Assembly: GCF_047302285.1 (NCBI RefSeq)
Contig: NZ_CP154845.1
Location: 1,550,001 to 1,614,000 of the forward strand
From: Robertmurraya sp047302285
Lineage (GTDB): Bacteria > Bacillota > Bacilli > Bacillales > Cytobacillaceae
DNA: 64,000 nucleotides
Direction: 5' to 3'
Part shown: positions 16,901 through 24,849 of the stretch, piece after piece
How positions within the stretch are numbered: the stretch's first letter is position 1
How the letters are laid out: each line of letters opens with the position of its first letter
Notes under the pieces: model-generated
Told to the model about the DNA's origin: nothing
What the model saw: the letters and a program-made list of their open reading frames with translations, nothing else
Database searches by the model: none
Program-made: the position numbers and the translations under genes

Positions 16901-17092
16901 ATGTTCAATTGTCCTAACTGTCAAAGTAAAGATATTGGTAAGATCGGAATCAATCAATATTACTGCTGGAACTGCTTCATCGAACTATCCGTGTCTCAAG
17001 GCATGATCAGCACTCATCAAGTTGAAGAGGATGGATCTTTAAGTTCACTGGACGATCTTTTTGACGAGGATGTACGTCGCTACATTCTTTAA
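16901..17092 (+). CDS. Small zinc-ribbon protein, YrzR-like
   Basis: 63-residue protein. The first half is a four-cysteine zinc ribbon (CPNC at 4-7, YYCWNC at about 21-26), and the second half is acidic (SLSSLDDLFDEDVRRYIL). SD AGAGGGG lies upstream of the ATG. The position after yrrD matches B. subtilis yrzR, which has a similar size; the orthology is likely rather than certain. No function is known. A strong terminator follows at once. Confidence 0.75.
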   Translation: MFNCPNCQSKDIGKIGINQYYCWNCFIELSVSQGMISTHQVEEDGSLSSLDDLFDEDVRRYIL

Positions 17093-17098
17093 TCGATT

Positions 17099-17129
17099 TG
17101 CTCCTCCCTTTTACGGGGGGAGTTTTTTC
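17099..17129 (+). terminator. Terminator after the zinc-ribbon gene
   Basis: CTCCTCCC (17101-17108) / GGGGGGAG (17115-17122) with loop TTTTAC, followed by TTTTTT. Confidence 0.88.
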
Positions 17130-17189
17130 CCTTCTTAAATGTATATTTTCGCAACTGGCTTCCACACTAACAATAAGGAGGTAGAAAGA

Positions 17190-18260
17190 ATGGACAATCG
17201 ATTCAGGTGGCTTTATCGATTTGGCTTTCTATTGTTATTATTTGTTCTTTTATATGTTTTTTTGAAGCTAAAGCCGATCTGGGTTCCTTTTTTTCATATA
17301 GTTGGCCTGATTCTTACACCTTTTTTGATTTCAGCCTTTATTACTTACCTGTTGCATCCAATCGTGGAAAAATTGCATGAGACATATCTTCCCCGCTGGT
17401 TATCAATTCTCATTATTTATTTTCTCTTCTTTGGCGGGATTGCCTTTGTTATTTATAAAGGTCTCCCAGCCTTTATTGTTCAGCTCAGAGACTTAGTGGA
17501 AAGTGCTCCAGAATTTGCAAATCAATATCGGAATTGGGTGATCTTAATTCAGGAGCAAACTTCTGCTTGGCCGGAAGGGTTCCAAGATCGTGTCGATGAG
17601 GGGATTATTGCGGCTGAAGCAGCATTGGATCGAATGTTAACGAAGGTATTAGATTATCTTGTGGGGATTTTAAATTCGCTGGTGATGATTGCGCTTATTC
17701 CATTTATCACTTTTTACATGCTTAAAGATGTGGAATTGATTAAAAAAGCGGCTTGGTACTTAACGCCGAGAAAATGGAGAAAACGAGGAGTCCAGTTTTT
17801 AAGAGATATTGATGAGTCATTAGGTGGCTATATTCGTGGACAAATACTTGTAGGAGCTTCCATCGGAACGATCGCAGCCCTTTTGTTTTGGTTTGTAAAA
17901 ATGAAATACCCTTTATTACTTGGGGTGATTGTTGGCATCACCAATATTATTCCTTACTTTGGACCGATCATTGCCCTTGTGCCTATTACGATTATTGCAG
18001 CAACGATGTCGATGAAAATGGTCATTACTTCTGTTATCATTGTGCTTATATTGCAATTTCTAGAAGGAAATATTCTGTCTCCCCTTATCGTCGGAAAAAG
18101 CCTTCATATGCACCCATTGATGATTATGCTGGCTCTTTTTGCTGGAGGAGAAATAGGCGGTGTTATTGGGTTAATCGTAGGGGTACCGATTCTTGCCATT
18201 TTAAAAGTCACCCTGCTCCACTCTAGAAATCACTTTATTCAGGCAAGAGTAAAAGGTTAA
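17190..18260 (+). CDS. AI-2E family transporter-like membrane protein (YrrI)
   Basis: 356-residue protein of the AI-2 exporter / PerM superfamily. Paired N-terminal transmembrane segments (about 10-60) are followed by a soluble helical region (about 95-145), then further membrane segments with the family motifs ITNIIPYFGPIIALVPI, LEGNILSPLIVGKSLHMHP and GGVIGLIVGVPILAILKV. Members have been linked to export of AI-2 or to Na+/H+ exchange; the substrate here is unknown. The start at ATG 17190 is fixed by AAGGAGGT at 17175-17182. Located before alaS as B. subtilis yrrI. Confidence 0.88.
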   Translation: MDNRFRWLYRFGFLLLLFVLLYVFLKLKPIWVPFFHIVGLILTPFLISAFITYLLHPIVEKLHETYLPRWLSILIIYFLFFGGIAFVIYKGLPAFIVQLRDLVESAPEFANQYRNWVILIQEQTSAWPEGFQDRVDEGIIAAEAALDRMLTKVLDYLVGILNSLVMIALIPFITFYMLKDVELIKKAAWYLTPRKWRKRGVQFLRDIDESLGGYIRGQILVGASIGTIAALLFWFVKMKYPLLLGVIVGITNIIPYFGPIIALVPITIIAATMSMKMVITSVIIVLILQFLEGNILSPLIVGKSLHMHPLMIMLALFAGGEIGGVIGLIVGVPILAILKVTLLHSRNHFIQARVKG

Positions 18261-18263
18261 ACA

Positions 18264-18293
18264 TTGACAAACATAAATTTTACTCGCTATAAT
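18264..18293 (+). promoter_or_regulatory. Promoter of the alaS T-box leader
   Basis: Perfect -35 TTGACA (18264-18269) and -10 TATAAT (18288-18293) with an 18-base spacer. Transcription should begin near 18300. Confidence 0.85.
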
Positions 18294-18299
18294 GCGTAT

Positions 18300-18549
18300 A
18301 GGAATTAATAGGAAAACATGATGAAGGAACGAAGTATGTTGCAGTCCATCTGTATAGAGAGGAATTTCCTTGGCTGAAAGAAATTCTAGATGAAGGGTAA
18401 CAGAAAGCTAATCCAGAATGCAGGCTAATCCCTGCCGTAACCTTGCGTTAAAAGGTTTTGAGAGATGAATGAGGCTTTTCATTCGTAATCAGGGTGGTAC
18501 CGCGGAGCATTGTCCTCGTCCCTGTTTAGGAATGAGGGCTTTTTTTATT
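18300..18549 (+). promoter_or_regulatory. T-box riboswitch (alanine) with terminator
   Basis: Leader RNA that senses uncharged tRNA-Ala. The T-box sequence AGGGTGGTACCGCG lies at 18491-18504. The stem I apical motif GGCTGAAAG is at about 18372. Stem III is GCAGG...CCTGC. The likely specifier codon is GCT (18407-18409, within GAAAGCTAATCC), which encodes alanine. The terminator arm CCTCGTCCCT / AGGAATGAGG plus seven T ends at about 18548; binding of uncharged tRNA favours the antiterminator that pairs with the T-box. The specifier assignment is inference; the T-box itself is clear. Confidence 0.93.
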
Positions 18550-18577
18550 TGTATAAAACACATAGGAGGAATAATAG

Positions 18578-21211
18578 ATGAAGAATCTTACTGGTGCTGA
18601 AATACGTCGCATGTACTTAGATTTTTTTAAGGAAAAAGGTCATTCTGTTGAACCGAGTGCACCTCTTGTACCTCATGATGACCCATCATTACTTTGGATT
18701 AACTCTGGAGTAGCAACATTAAAGAAATACTTTGATGGACGTGTCATTCCTGATAATCCACGCATTACAAATGCCCAAAAATCAATTCGTACGAACGATA
18801 TTGAAAATGTTGGGAAGACAGCTCGTCACCATACATTTTTTGAGATGCTTGGGAACTTCTCCATTGGTGAATACTTCAAAGAAGAAGCAATTGAGTGGGC
18901 TTGGGAATTTCTTACGGATAAAAAGTGGATTGGCTTTGACCCAGAATTATTATCGGTCACGATTCATCCAGAAGACGAAGAGGCATTTGAATTATGGCGT
19001 AAAAAAATTGGTGTTCCTGAAGAACGAATCATCCGTTTAGAGGGGAACTTCTGGGATATTGGAGAAGGGCCGAGTGGTCCAAATACAGAGATCTTCTACG
19101 ATCGTGGCGAAAAGTATGGCAATGATCCAGAAGACCCTGAATTATATCCTGGTGGAGAGAACGACCGTTATTTAGAGGTTTGGAATTTAGTGTTCTCAGA
19201 ATTTAACCATAATCCTGATGGAACCTATACACCACTTCCAAAGAAGAATATTGATACAGGGATGGGTCTTGAAAGGATGGCTTCTGTTGTTCAGGACGTG
19301 CCAACCAATTTTGATACAGATTTGTTTATCCCGATCATTCGTGCAACAGAAGAAATCTCAGGTGTGAAATATAATCAAAACAAAGAAACAGATGTTGCCT
19401 TCAAGGTTGTTGCCGATCATATTCGGACAGTGGCATTTGCTGTAGGGGACGGTGCACTTCCATCCAATGAAGGTCGTGGATATGTCTTACGACGTCTTCT
19501 CCGTCGTGCTGTTCGTTATGCAAAGCAAATTAATATTAATCGTCCATTTATGTTTGAATTGGTTCCTGTCGTGGGAGAAATTATGTCTGACTTCTATCCT
19601 GAAGTGAAAGATAAAACTGATTTTATCCAAAGAGTAATTAAAAACGAAGAGGAACGTTTCCATGAAACACTCCATGAAGGCTTAAATATTTTAGCTTCGA
19701 TTATTAAGAAGGAAAAAGATAATGGAAGTGTCAAGATTCAAGGGAAGGATGTTTTCCGGTTATACGACACCTATGGTTTCCCAGTTGAATTAACTGAAGA
19801 GTATGCAGAAGAAGAAGGCATGAAAGTTGACCATGAAGGCTTTGAACTTGAAATGGAAGCACAAAGAGAGCGCGCTCGTGCTGCAAGACAAGATGTCGAT
19901 TCGATGCAGGTTCAAGGTGGCGTCTTAGGAGATATCAAATTAGAAAGCAAGTTTATTGGTTATGACAAGCTACAAACAAATGCAACCGTTATAGCAGTTG
20001 TGAAGGATGGTCAACTTGTTCAAGCTGCACAAGCAGGAGAAGAAGTTCAAATTATTCTTGCTGAAACACCATTTTACGCAGAAAGTGGTGGACAAATTGC
20101 GGATGAAGGTACTCTTGAAGCTGACGGACTGAAGGTATCAATCAAAGACGTTCAAAAAGCACCAAATGGTCAAAACCTCCATCGCGCAATAGTGGAAGAA
20201 GGAACATTAACGGAAAATGCTCAAGTAATCGCTACTGTTAATGAACTAAATCGTAATAAAGTGATCAAAAATCACACAGCAACTCATTTATTACATCAAG
20301 CATTAAAAGATGTCCTCGGCACACATGTGAATCAGGCTGGTTCCCTCGTCCAAGCGGATCGTCTACGTTTTGACTTCTCGCATTTTGGTCAAGTAAAAGC
20401 AGAAGAGCTTGAGCAAATTGAAGCAATCGTGAACGAGAAAATTTGGCGTGGCCTCGCTGTTAATATCGATTACAAAGGAATTGAAGAAGCGAAGGCAATG
20501 GGAGCAATGGCTCTATTTGGCGAGAAATACGGCGATATCGTTCGCGTTGTTCAAGTTGGAGATTACAGTTTAGAGCTTTGCGGAGGATGTCATGTTCCGA
20601 ATACTTCGGTCATCGGATTGTTTAAAATTGTTTCCGAAACTGGAATTGGGGCAGGAACAAGACGTATTGAAGCCGTAACAGGAGAAGCTGCGTATCAACA
20701 AATGAATGAGCAGATTACGGTGTTAAAATCTGCTGGTGCTAAGCTTAAAGCCAATCCAAAAGATGTTGTGAATCGTATTGATGCGTTGCTTATGGAAATT
20801 AAGCAATTGCAAAGAGAAAATGAATCACTTGCTGCTAAATTAGGCAATATTGAAGCTGGAAGCCTAGTGGATCAAGTGAAAGAAGTGAATGGTGTAAAGG
20901 TCTTATCTGCAAAAGTTCAGGGGATGGACATGAATAATCTCCGTAATATGGCTGATGACTTAAAGCAAAAATTGGGCTCAGCGATCTTAGTTTTAGGTAG
21001 TGTAAATGAAGATAAGGTGAATATCATTGCTGCCGTGACGAAAGATCTAATAGACAAAGGCTATCATGCAGGAAAGATTGTCAAGGAAGTAGCAACTCGC
21101 TGCGGTGGCGGCGGCGGTGGCCGTCCAGATATGGCGCAGGCTGGTGGTAAGGATCCAAATAAACTTGATGACGCTCTTGCATCTGTAGAAGAATTTGTGA
21201 AATCTTTTTAA
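18578..21211 (+). CDS. alaS: Alanine--tRNA ligase
   Basis: 877-residue class II synthetase with its own editing site. The N-terminal catalytic domain includes EIRRMYLDFFKEKGHSVEPSA, the class II motif 2 region RHHTFFEMLGNFSIGEYFK and GMGLERMASV. The editing domain has zinc-binding HTATHLLHQAL and CGGCHVPNT. The C-terminal C-Ala domain ends with RCGGGGGGRPDMAQAGG. Length and motif order match Bacillus AlaRS. It is controlled by the T-box leader immediately upstream; SD TAGGAGGAA. Confidence 0.98.
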   Translation: MKNLTGAEIRRMYLDFFKEKGHSVEPSAPLVPHDDPSLLWINSGVATLKKYFDGRVIPDNPRITNAQKSIRTNDIENVGKTARHHTFFEMLGNFSIGEYFKEEAIEWAWEFLTDKKWIGFDPELLSVTIHPEDEEAFELWRKKIGVPEERIIRLEGNFWDIGEGPSGPNTEIFYDRGEKYGNDPEDPELYPGGENDRYLEVWNLVFSEFNHNPDGTYTPLPKKNIDTGMGLERMASVVQDVPTNFDTDLFIPIIRATEEISGVKYNQNKETDVAFKVVADHIRTVAFAVGDGALPSNEGRGYVLRRLLRRAVRYAKQININRPFMFELVPVVGEIMSDFYPEVKDKTDFIQRVIKNEEERFHETLHEGLNILASIIKKEKDNGSVKIQGKDVFRLYDTYGFPVELTEEYAEEEGMKVDHEGFELEMEAQRERARAARQDVDSMQVQGGVLGDIKLESKFIGYDKLQTNATVIAVVKDGQLVQAAQAGEEVQIILAETPFYAESGGQIADEGTLEADGLKVSIKDVQKAPNGQNLHRAIVEEGTLTENAQVIATVNELNRNKVIKNHTATHLLHQALKDVLGTHVNQAGSLVQADRLRFDFSHFGQVKAEELEQIEAIVNEKIWRGLAVNIDYKGIEEAKAMGAMALFGEKYGDIVRVVQVGDYSLELCGGCHVPNTSVIGLFKIVSETGIGAGTRRIEAVTGEAAYQQMNEQITVLKSAGAKLKANPKDVVNRIDALLMEIKQLQRENESLAAKLGNIEAGSLVDQVKEVNGVKVLSAKVQGMDMNNLRNMADDLKQKLGSAILVLGSVNEDKVNIIAAVTKDLIDKGYHAGKIVKEVATRCGGGGGGRPDMAQAGGKDPNKLDDALASVEEFVKSF

Positions 21212-21220
21212 GACAGCGTT

Positions 21221-21248
21221 TTGAGTTTGTAGCAAAGTAGTGTAAAAT
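21221..21248 (+). promoter_or_regulatory. Promoter of ireB-ruvX-yrzB
   Basis: -35 TTGAGT (21221-21226) and -10 TAAAAT (21243-21248), 16-base spacer, just downstream of the alaS stop. No clear alaS terminator is seen, so read-through may contribute. Confidence 0.55.
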
Positions 21249-21378
21249 GTAGGTAACATATTCGACTTCACAAAATGGAATGCATGTAGATTGTGCACCA
21301 TTATGAAAATGTTTTTTGAAAAAAATGCAAACAAACTTTACCAATGATCGTGAAAGAAAGAAAAGCGAGGTGCATACC

Positions 21379-21648
21379 ATGAGCTCATTTGATAAGACAA
21401 TGAGATTTAGTTTTCCGGAAGAGCCCTTTGAACATGACGTAAATGAAGTTCTTCTTGAAGTATATGAGGCTCTTCAAGAAAAAGGGTACAATCCCATAAA
21501 TCAAATTGTTGGTTACCTACTTTCAGGAGATCCGGCATATATACCGCGTCATCGGGATGCGAGAAATATCATTCGCAAACTTGAAAGGGACGAGATCATT
21601 GAAGAACTCGTTAAATCTTATTTGAAACGACAGCGAGAGGGATCGTAA
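21379..21648 (+). CDS. IreB family regulatory phosphoprotein (YrzL)
   Basis: 89-residue protein of the IreB (UPF0297) family: SSFDKTMRFSFPEEP, the VYEALQEKGYNPINQIVGYL core, and YIPRHRDARNIIRKLERDEIIEELVKSYL. In Enterococcus faecalis, IreB is phosphorylated on threonines by the PASTA kinase IreK and represses cephalosporin resistance; the Bacillus kinase would be PrkC. The start at ATG 21379 follows GAGGTG six bases upstream, giving the usual family length. First gene of the operon ireB-ruvX-yrzB. Confidence 0.93.
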   Translation: MSSFDKTMRFSFPEEPFEHDVNEVLLEVYEALQEKGYNPINQIVGYLLSGDPAYIPRHRDARNIIRKLERDEIIEELVKSYLKRQREGS

Positions 21649-21651
21649 TCT

Positions 21652-22068
21652 ATGCGAATGATGGGACTGGACGTCGGCTCTAAAACAGTCGGCGTCGCTG
21701 TTAGTGATGAATTAGGGTGGACTGCCCAAGGCTTGGAAACCATTCGCATAAATGAAGAACAAAATATGTTTGGTTTTGAGCAAATTGGAAAAATTATTAA
21801 TGACTACGATGTCTCGAAAATCGTTGTTGGCATGCCGAAGAATATGAATGGCACGATCGGTCCTAGAGGGGAAGCTAGTCATTTCTATGGAAAAGAATTA
21901 GAAAAAAGATTTGGCCTACCAGTCGTTTATTGGGATGAGCGTTTGACAACGATGGCTGCTGAGAGAGTCCTTCTTGAGGCAGATGTGAGTCGTAAAAAGC
22001 GAAAAAAAGTGATCGACAAAATGGCGGCTGTTATGATTTTGCAAGGATATTTAGACAGTGGAAAATAA
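21652..22068 (+). CDS. ruvX: Holliday junction resolvase-like / pre-16S rRNA nuclease YqgF (YrrK)
   Basis: 138-residue RNase H-fold protein. The first acidic residue is in MMGLDVGSKTVGVAVSD; the second active-site segment is KIVVGMPKNMNGTIGPRG; DERLTTMAAERVLLEADVSRKKRK holds further conserved acidic and basic residues. The family (YqgF/RuvX) is placed in 16S rRNA 5' end maturation in E. coli and was first proposed as a resolvase. It starts four bases after ireB, so the two are tightly coupled. Confidence 0.93.
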   Translation: MRMMGLDVGSKTVGVAVSDELGWTAQGLETIRINEEQNMFGFEQIGKIINDYDVSKIVVGMPKNMNGTIGPRGEASHFYGKELEKRFGLPVVYWDERLTTMAAERVLLEADVSRKKRKKVIDKMAAVMILQGYLDSGK

Positions 22069-22099
22069 AATGATTTAGAAAAAATTATGAGGTGAAAAA

Positions 22100-22387
22100 A
22101 TGAACCACGGTGATAACAATATTACAGTAATTGATGAAGAAGGAAACGAACAGCTTTGTGAAATCTTATTTACCTTTGATTCAGATGAATTTGGCAAGTC
22201 ATACGTTCTTTATTATCCAATCGGAGAAGATGATTCAGACGATGAGGAAATTGAGATTCATGCTTCCGCTTTCGTTCCATCCGAAGACAACAAAGACGGC
22301 GATCTTCAACCGATTGAAACAGAAGAAGAGTGGGATTTAATTGAGGAAATGTTAAATACTTTCCTAGAAGAACAAGATGACGAATAG
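22100..22387 (+). CDS. yrzB: DUF1292 / UPF0473 family protein YrzB
   Basis: 95-residue, very acidic protein with the DUF1292 core: ITVIDEEGNEQLCEILFTFDSDEFGKSYVLYYPIG, then a long run of D and E, then WDLIEEMLNTFLEEQDDE. Function unknown. It is the third member of the ireB-ruvX-yrzB operon conserved in Firmicutes. SD TGAGGTGAAA. Ends at a strong terminator. Confidence 0.92.
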   Translation: MNHGDNNITVIDEEGNEQLCEILFTFDSDEFGKSYVLYYPIGEDDSDDEEIEIHASAFVPSEDNKDGDLQPIETEEEWDLIEEMLNTFLEEQDDE

Positions 22388-22396
22388 GAATCAATG

Positions 22397-22428
22397 AAAA
22401 AAGCTGGCCTTTGAGCCAGCTTTTTTTG
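22397..22428 (+). terminator. Terminator of the ireB-ruvX-yrzB operon
   Basis: AAGCTGGC (22401-22408) / GCCAGCTT (22415-22422), A-run before and T-run after, loop CTTTGA. Confidence 0.92.
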
Positions 22429-22629
22429 TGTGAATTGCGCGGGAATGGTGATTTCCGCTCCTGGAACTTAGCTGTTTTTTTTGTTGTCTTGTGGCGAAAA
22501 TAAGGTGTTTTTTTGTCTTTTATTGCGATATTCTTGAAAAAAATATAGTATAATAATGCGAGATGTATGGATAGTAGAGGAAATGATATCCATTTTGCTG
22601 TATAAGAAGTATAAATTTTTACTTTGAGA

Positions 22630-22786
22630 ATTGTCTAGCGCAAGCAGCCTATCGTCTATCAAACTTCGGGTCCCCTCCCTACGATAAGTCAACTATGAAT
22701 TGCTCCGCAATTCAAGTTTCCTATATCTCAGTCGAGGCCCCTCCAGTTTGTACGGCGATGAGCAAGGCGCTTACGCTTTTCTTTTA
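22630..22786 (+). repeat. Intergenic repeat of the TGTCTAGC...GCGCTTACGCTTTTC type
   Basis: The segment begins ATTGTCTAGCGCAAGCAGCC and ends AAGGCGCTTACGCTTTTCTT, with CTTCGGGTCCCCTCC and CGAGGCCCCTCCAGTTTG inside. From memory this is the layout of a repeat scattered through many Bacillaceae genomes. Only one copy lies in this window, so repetition cannot be shown here. It lies between a possible -10 (TATAAT, 22549-22554) and mltG. Confidence 0.5.
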
Positions 22787-22800
22787 TTGGGGGGAAATTG

Positions 22801-23928
22801 ATGGCATCTGATGAAAAAAAATCGAAAAAGGAATATATGCGTGAAAAAATGATAGAACGTCAACAAGAAGCTAGAGTCGTACGAAAGATCGTCTTTATTA
22901 TATCTATTGTTTTATTTTTACTTGTAGCAGGCACATTAACAGGAGGATACTTTTACATAAAAAGTGCATTAGAACCTGTTGAACCAGGAAGCAAAACAGA
23001 AAAATCAGTTGAAATCCCAATTGGCTCATCAGTCACAGGAATTTCGCAAATATTAGAGGATAATGGCATAATAAAAGATGCCAAAGTTTTTAAGTACTAC
23101 GTAAAGTTCAAGAATGAAGCCGGATTTATGGCTGGCGAGTACACAATGACACCTGCCATGACATTCCCAGAAATCATTGAGAGTCTAAAAACAGGTAAGA
23201 TTGTTGAGGAAGTGGTCTTTCAAATCACGATCCCTGAAGGAAAACAGTTAAAAGAGATCGCGACAATCATTGGTGAAAAGACCGATCATGAAGTGGATGA
23301 AGTATTTGCCCAATTAAATGATGAAGACTTTATTCGAAAAATGATGCAGTTATATCCGAATCTGTTAACAGATGAAATATTTAATGAAAATATTAAATAT
23401 CCTTTAGAAGGGTACTTATTCCCTGCCACTTACCCTTATTATAAGGAAGATCCTTCGATTGAAGAAATTGTTACAGTCATGTTAGCTAAGACCCAAGATG
23501 TGATTGAAGAATATACAGGACCGATGGCTGAAATGGAGTATACTCCTCATCAGGTCTTAACGATGGCTTCATTAATTGAAGAAGAAGCGACTCAGCAGAC
23601 AGAAAGAGATCAGATTGCGAGTGTTTTTTACAATCGTATGGATGTTGGCATGCCTTTACAAACTGATCCGACTGTTTTATATGCACTTGGAGAGCACAAG
23701 GATAGAGTGTTATATGAGGATTTAGAAATTAATGATCCTTATAACACCTATGTGAATACAGGATTAACTCCTGGTCCAATTGCCAATGCAGGTGTATCTT
23801 CTATCGAAGCAGCTTTAGTGCCAGCAGAAACAGATTTCTTATATTTCTTAGCAACAGGATCTGGAGAAGTCTTATTCTCCAAAACATTAGATGAGCATAA
23901 TCAAAAGAAAGCAGAGCATATACAATAA
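22801..23928 (+). CDS. mltG: Endolytic transglycosylase MltG (YrrL)
   Basis: Membrane-anchored lytic transglycosylase that cuts nascent glycan strands and sets their length. 375 residues: a basic cytoplasmic N-terminus, one transmembrane helix (about 29-50: IVFIISIVLFLLVAGTLTGG), a LysM-like first YceG subdomain, and the catalytic part. The conserved glutamate is in ASLIEEEATQQTERDQIASVFYNRM, followed by MPLQTDPTVLYALG and YNTYVNTGLTPGPIANAG. ATG 22801 is chosen because GGGGGG lies six bases before it; a TTG directly upstream would add one residue. Confidence 0.94.
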   Translation: MASDEKKSKKEYMREKMIERQQEARVVRKIVFIISIVLFLLVAGTLTGGYFYIKSALEPVEPGSKTEKSVEIPIGSSVTGISQILEDNGIIKDAKVFKYYVKFKNEAGFMAGEYTMTPAMTFPEIIESLKTGKIVEEVVFQITIPEGKQLKEIATIIGEKTDHEVDEVFAQLNDEDFIRKMMQLYPNLLTDEIFNENIKYPLEGYLFPATYPYYKEDPSIEEIVTVMLAKTQDVIEEYTGPMAEMEYTPHQVLTMASLIEEEATQQTERDQIASVFYNRMDVGMPLQTDPTVLYALGEHKDRVLYEDLEINDPYNTYVNTGLTPGPIANAGVSSIEAALVPAETDFLYFLATGSGEVLFSKTLDEHNQKKAEHIQ

Positions 23929-23933
23929 TTAAG

Positions 23934-23968
23934 AAAGCGAGGATGTCAATGTACATTCTCGCTTTTTA
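23934..23968 (+). terminator. Terminator of mltG
   Basis: AAAGCGAG-G-ATGT / ACAT-T-CTCGCTTT with a short loop, followed by TTTTT. Confidence 0.88.
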
Positions 23969-24005
23969 TAGAAAATGAAACATTTTTCTAGACTTGCTTC
24001 GATTA

Positions 24006-24034
24006 TTGTGATAATGAAACATTTATGCTAAAAT
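24006..24034 (+). promoter_or_regulatory. Promoter upstream of the trmR leader
   Basis: -35 TTGTGA (24006-24011), 17-base spacer, extended -10 TGC TAAAAT (24026-24034). Start expected near 24041. Confidence 0.75.
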
Positions 24035-24040
24035 AGAAAA

Positions 24041-24146
24041 AGTGTTTTATAGGACAGCCGATAGCGTGTATCACAGAAATGCTCGATTCCTTTTGATGGC
24101 TTAGCCCGTTTCCTAGCGAATCTACTTTTGTGAACGCTATTTTTTC
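24041..24146 (+). ncRNA. Candidate structured leader or small RNA before trmR
   Basis: About 105 nt from the predicted start to a T-run. The outer stem is ATAGCGT (24061-24067) with ACGCTAT (24134-24140), extended by CACA / TGTG, and is followed by TTTTTT. An inner GATTC / GAATC pairing is possible. A promoter in front and an intrinsic terminator at the end mean either a free small RNA or an attenuator controlling the trmR operon. No known RNA family is recognised. Confidence 0.5.
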
Positions 24147-24208
24147 ATGTCTATAGATATGTAATCTTCCGTTTCATTGAAATTGGGAGAACTGAGGTGG
24201 AACAATAG

Positions 24209-24844
24209 ATGCATGGAGAAATAGAGAAATATATTGAACAGATGATTCCGAAACGCTCCTCTCTTTTTCAACAGATGGAAAACGAAGCGAAAGAGCATCA
24301 AGTGCCGATTATGGAATCGACTGGAATTGAGGCACTTCTACAAATTCTACGTATTCAGCAGCCTCATTCTATTTTAGAGGTGGGAACAGCGATTGGATAT
24401 TCGGCATTAAGAATGGCTGATGCTCTTCCAAATGCGACCATTGTGACGATTGAAAGGGACGAAGAGCGTTATTTGAGGGCGGAGAGTTATTTTCAGCAAT
24501 CAGGCAAACAAGAGCAGATCCATCTAATTAAAGGAGATGCATTGGAGGTCGAAGCTGAGGTTAAGAGTTTAGCTCCATATAATGCAATTTTTATTGATGC
24601 TGCAAAAGGGCAGTACAAACGATTCTTTGAAATGTATTCAACTTATTTAGCTGAGGATGGAATCATTGTTACAGATAACGTGTTATTTAAAGGACTTGTT
24701 TGTGAACCTCATATTGATAATCGGCGAATTCGGAGCTTAGTAAAGAAAATCAATGATTTTAATGAATGGCTTATGGGACATTCTCAATATGATACGGTCA
24801 TCTTACCTGTTGGTGATGGCGTTGCGATAAGTAAAAAGAGGTGA
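24209..24844 (+). CDS. trmR: tRNA 5-hydroxyuridine methyltransferase (YrrM/TrmR)
   Basis: 211-residue SAM-dependent O-methyltransferase of the COMT-like family. The SAM motifs are ILEVGTAIGYSALRMADALP (about 51-70), VTIERDEERYLRAE and the metal-binding IFIDAAKGQYKRFFE plus VTDNVLFKG. YrrM of B. subtilis converts 5-hydroxyuridine-34 to 5-methoxyuridine-34 in tRNA. The two genes downstream (trhP1, trhP2) make the hydroxyl precursor, so operon and pathway agree. SD GAGGTGG. The stop lies in the SD of trhP1. Confidence 0.92.
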   Translation: MHGEIEKYIEQMIPKRSSLFQQMENEAKEHQVPIMESTGIEALLQILRIQQPHSILEVGTAIGYSALRMADALPNATIVTIERDEERYLRAESYFQQSGKQEQIHLIKGDALEVEAEVKSLAPYNAIFIDAAKGQYKRFFEMYSTYLAEDGIIVTDNVLFKGLVCEPHIDNRRIRSLVKKINDFNEWLMGHSQYDTVILPVGDGVAISKKR

Positions 24845-24849
24845 AAATA

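Noticed and set aside
17888..18226. 112-codon plus-strand frame
   Set aside because: Out-of-frame shadow within the AI-2E family gene, rich in Cys, Tyr and Trp as such shadows are.
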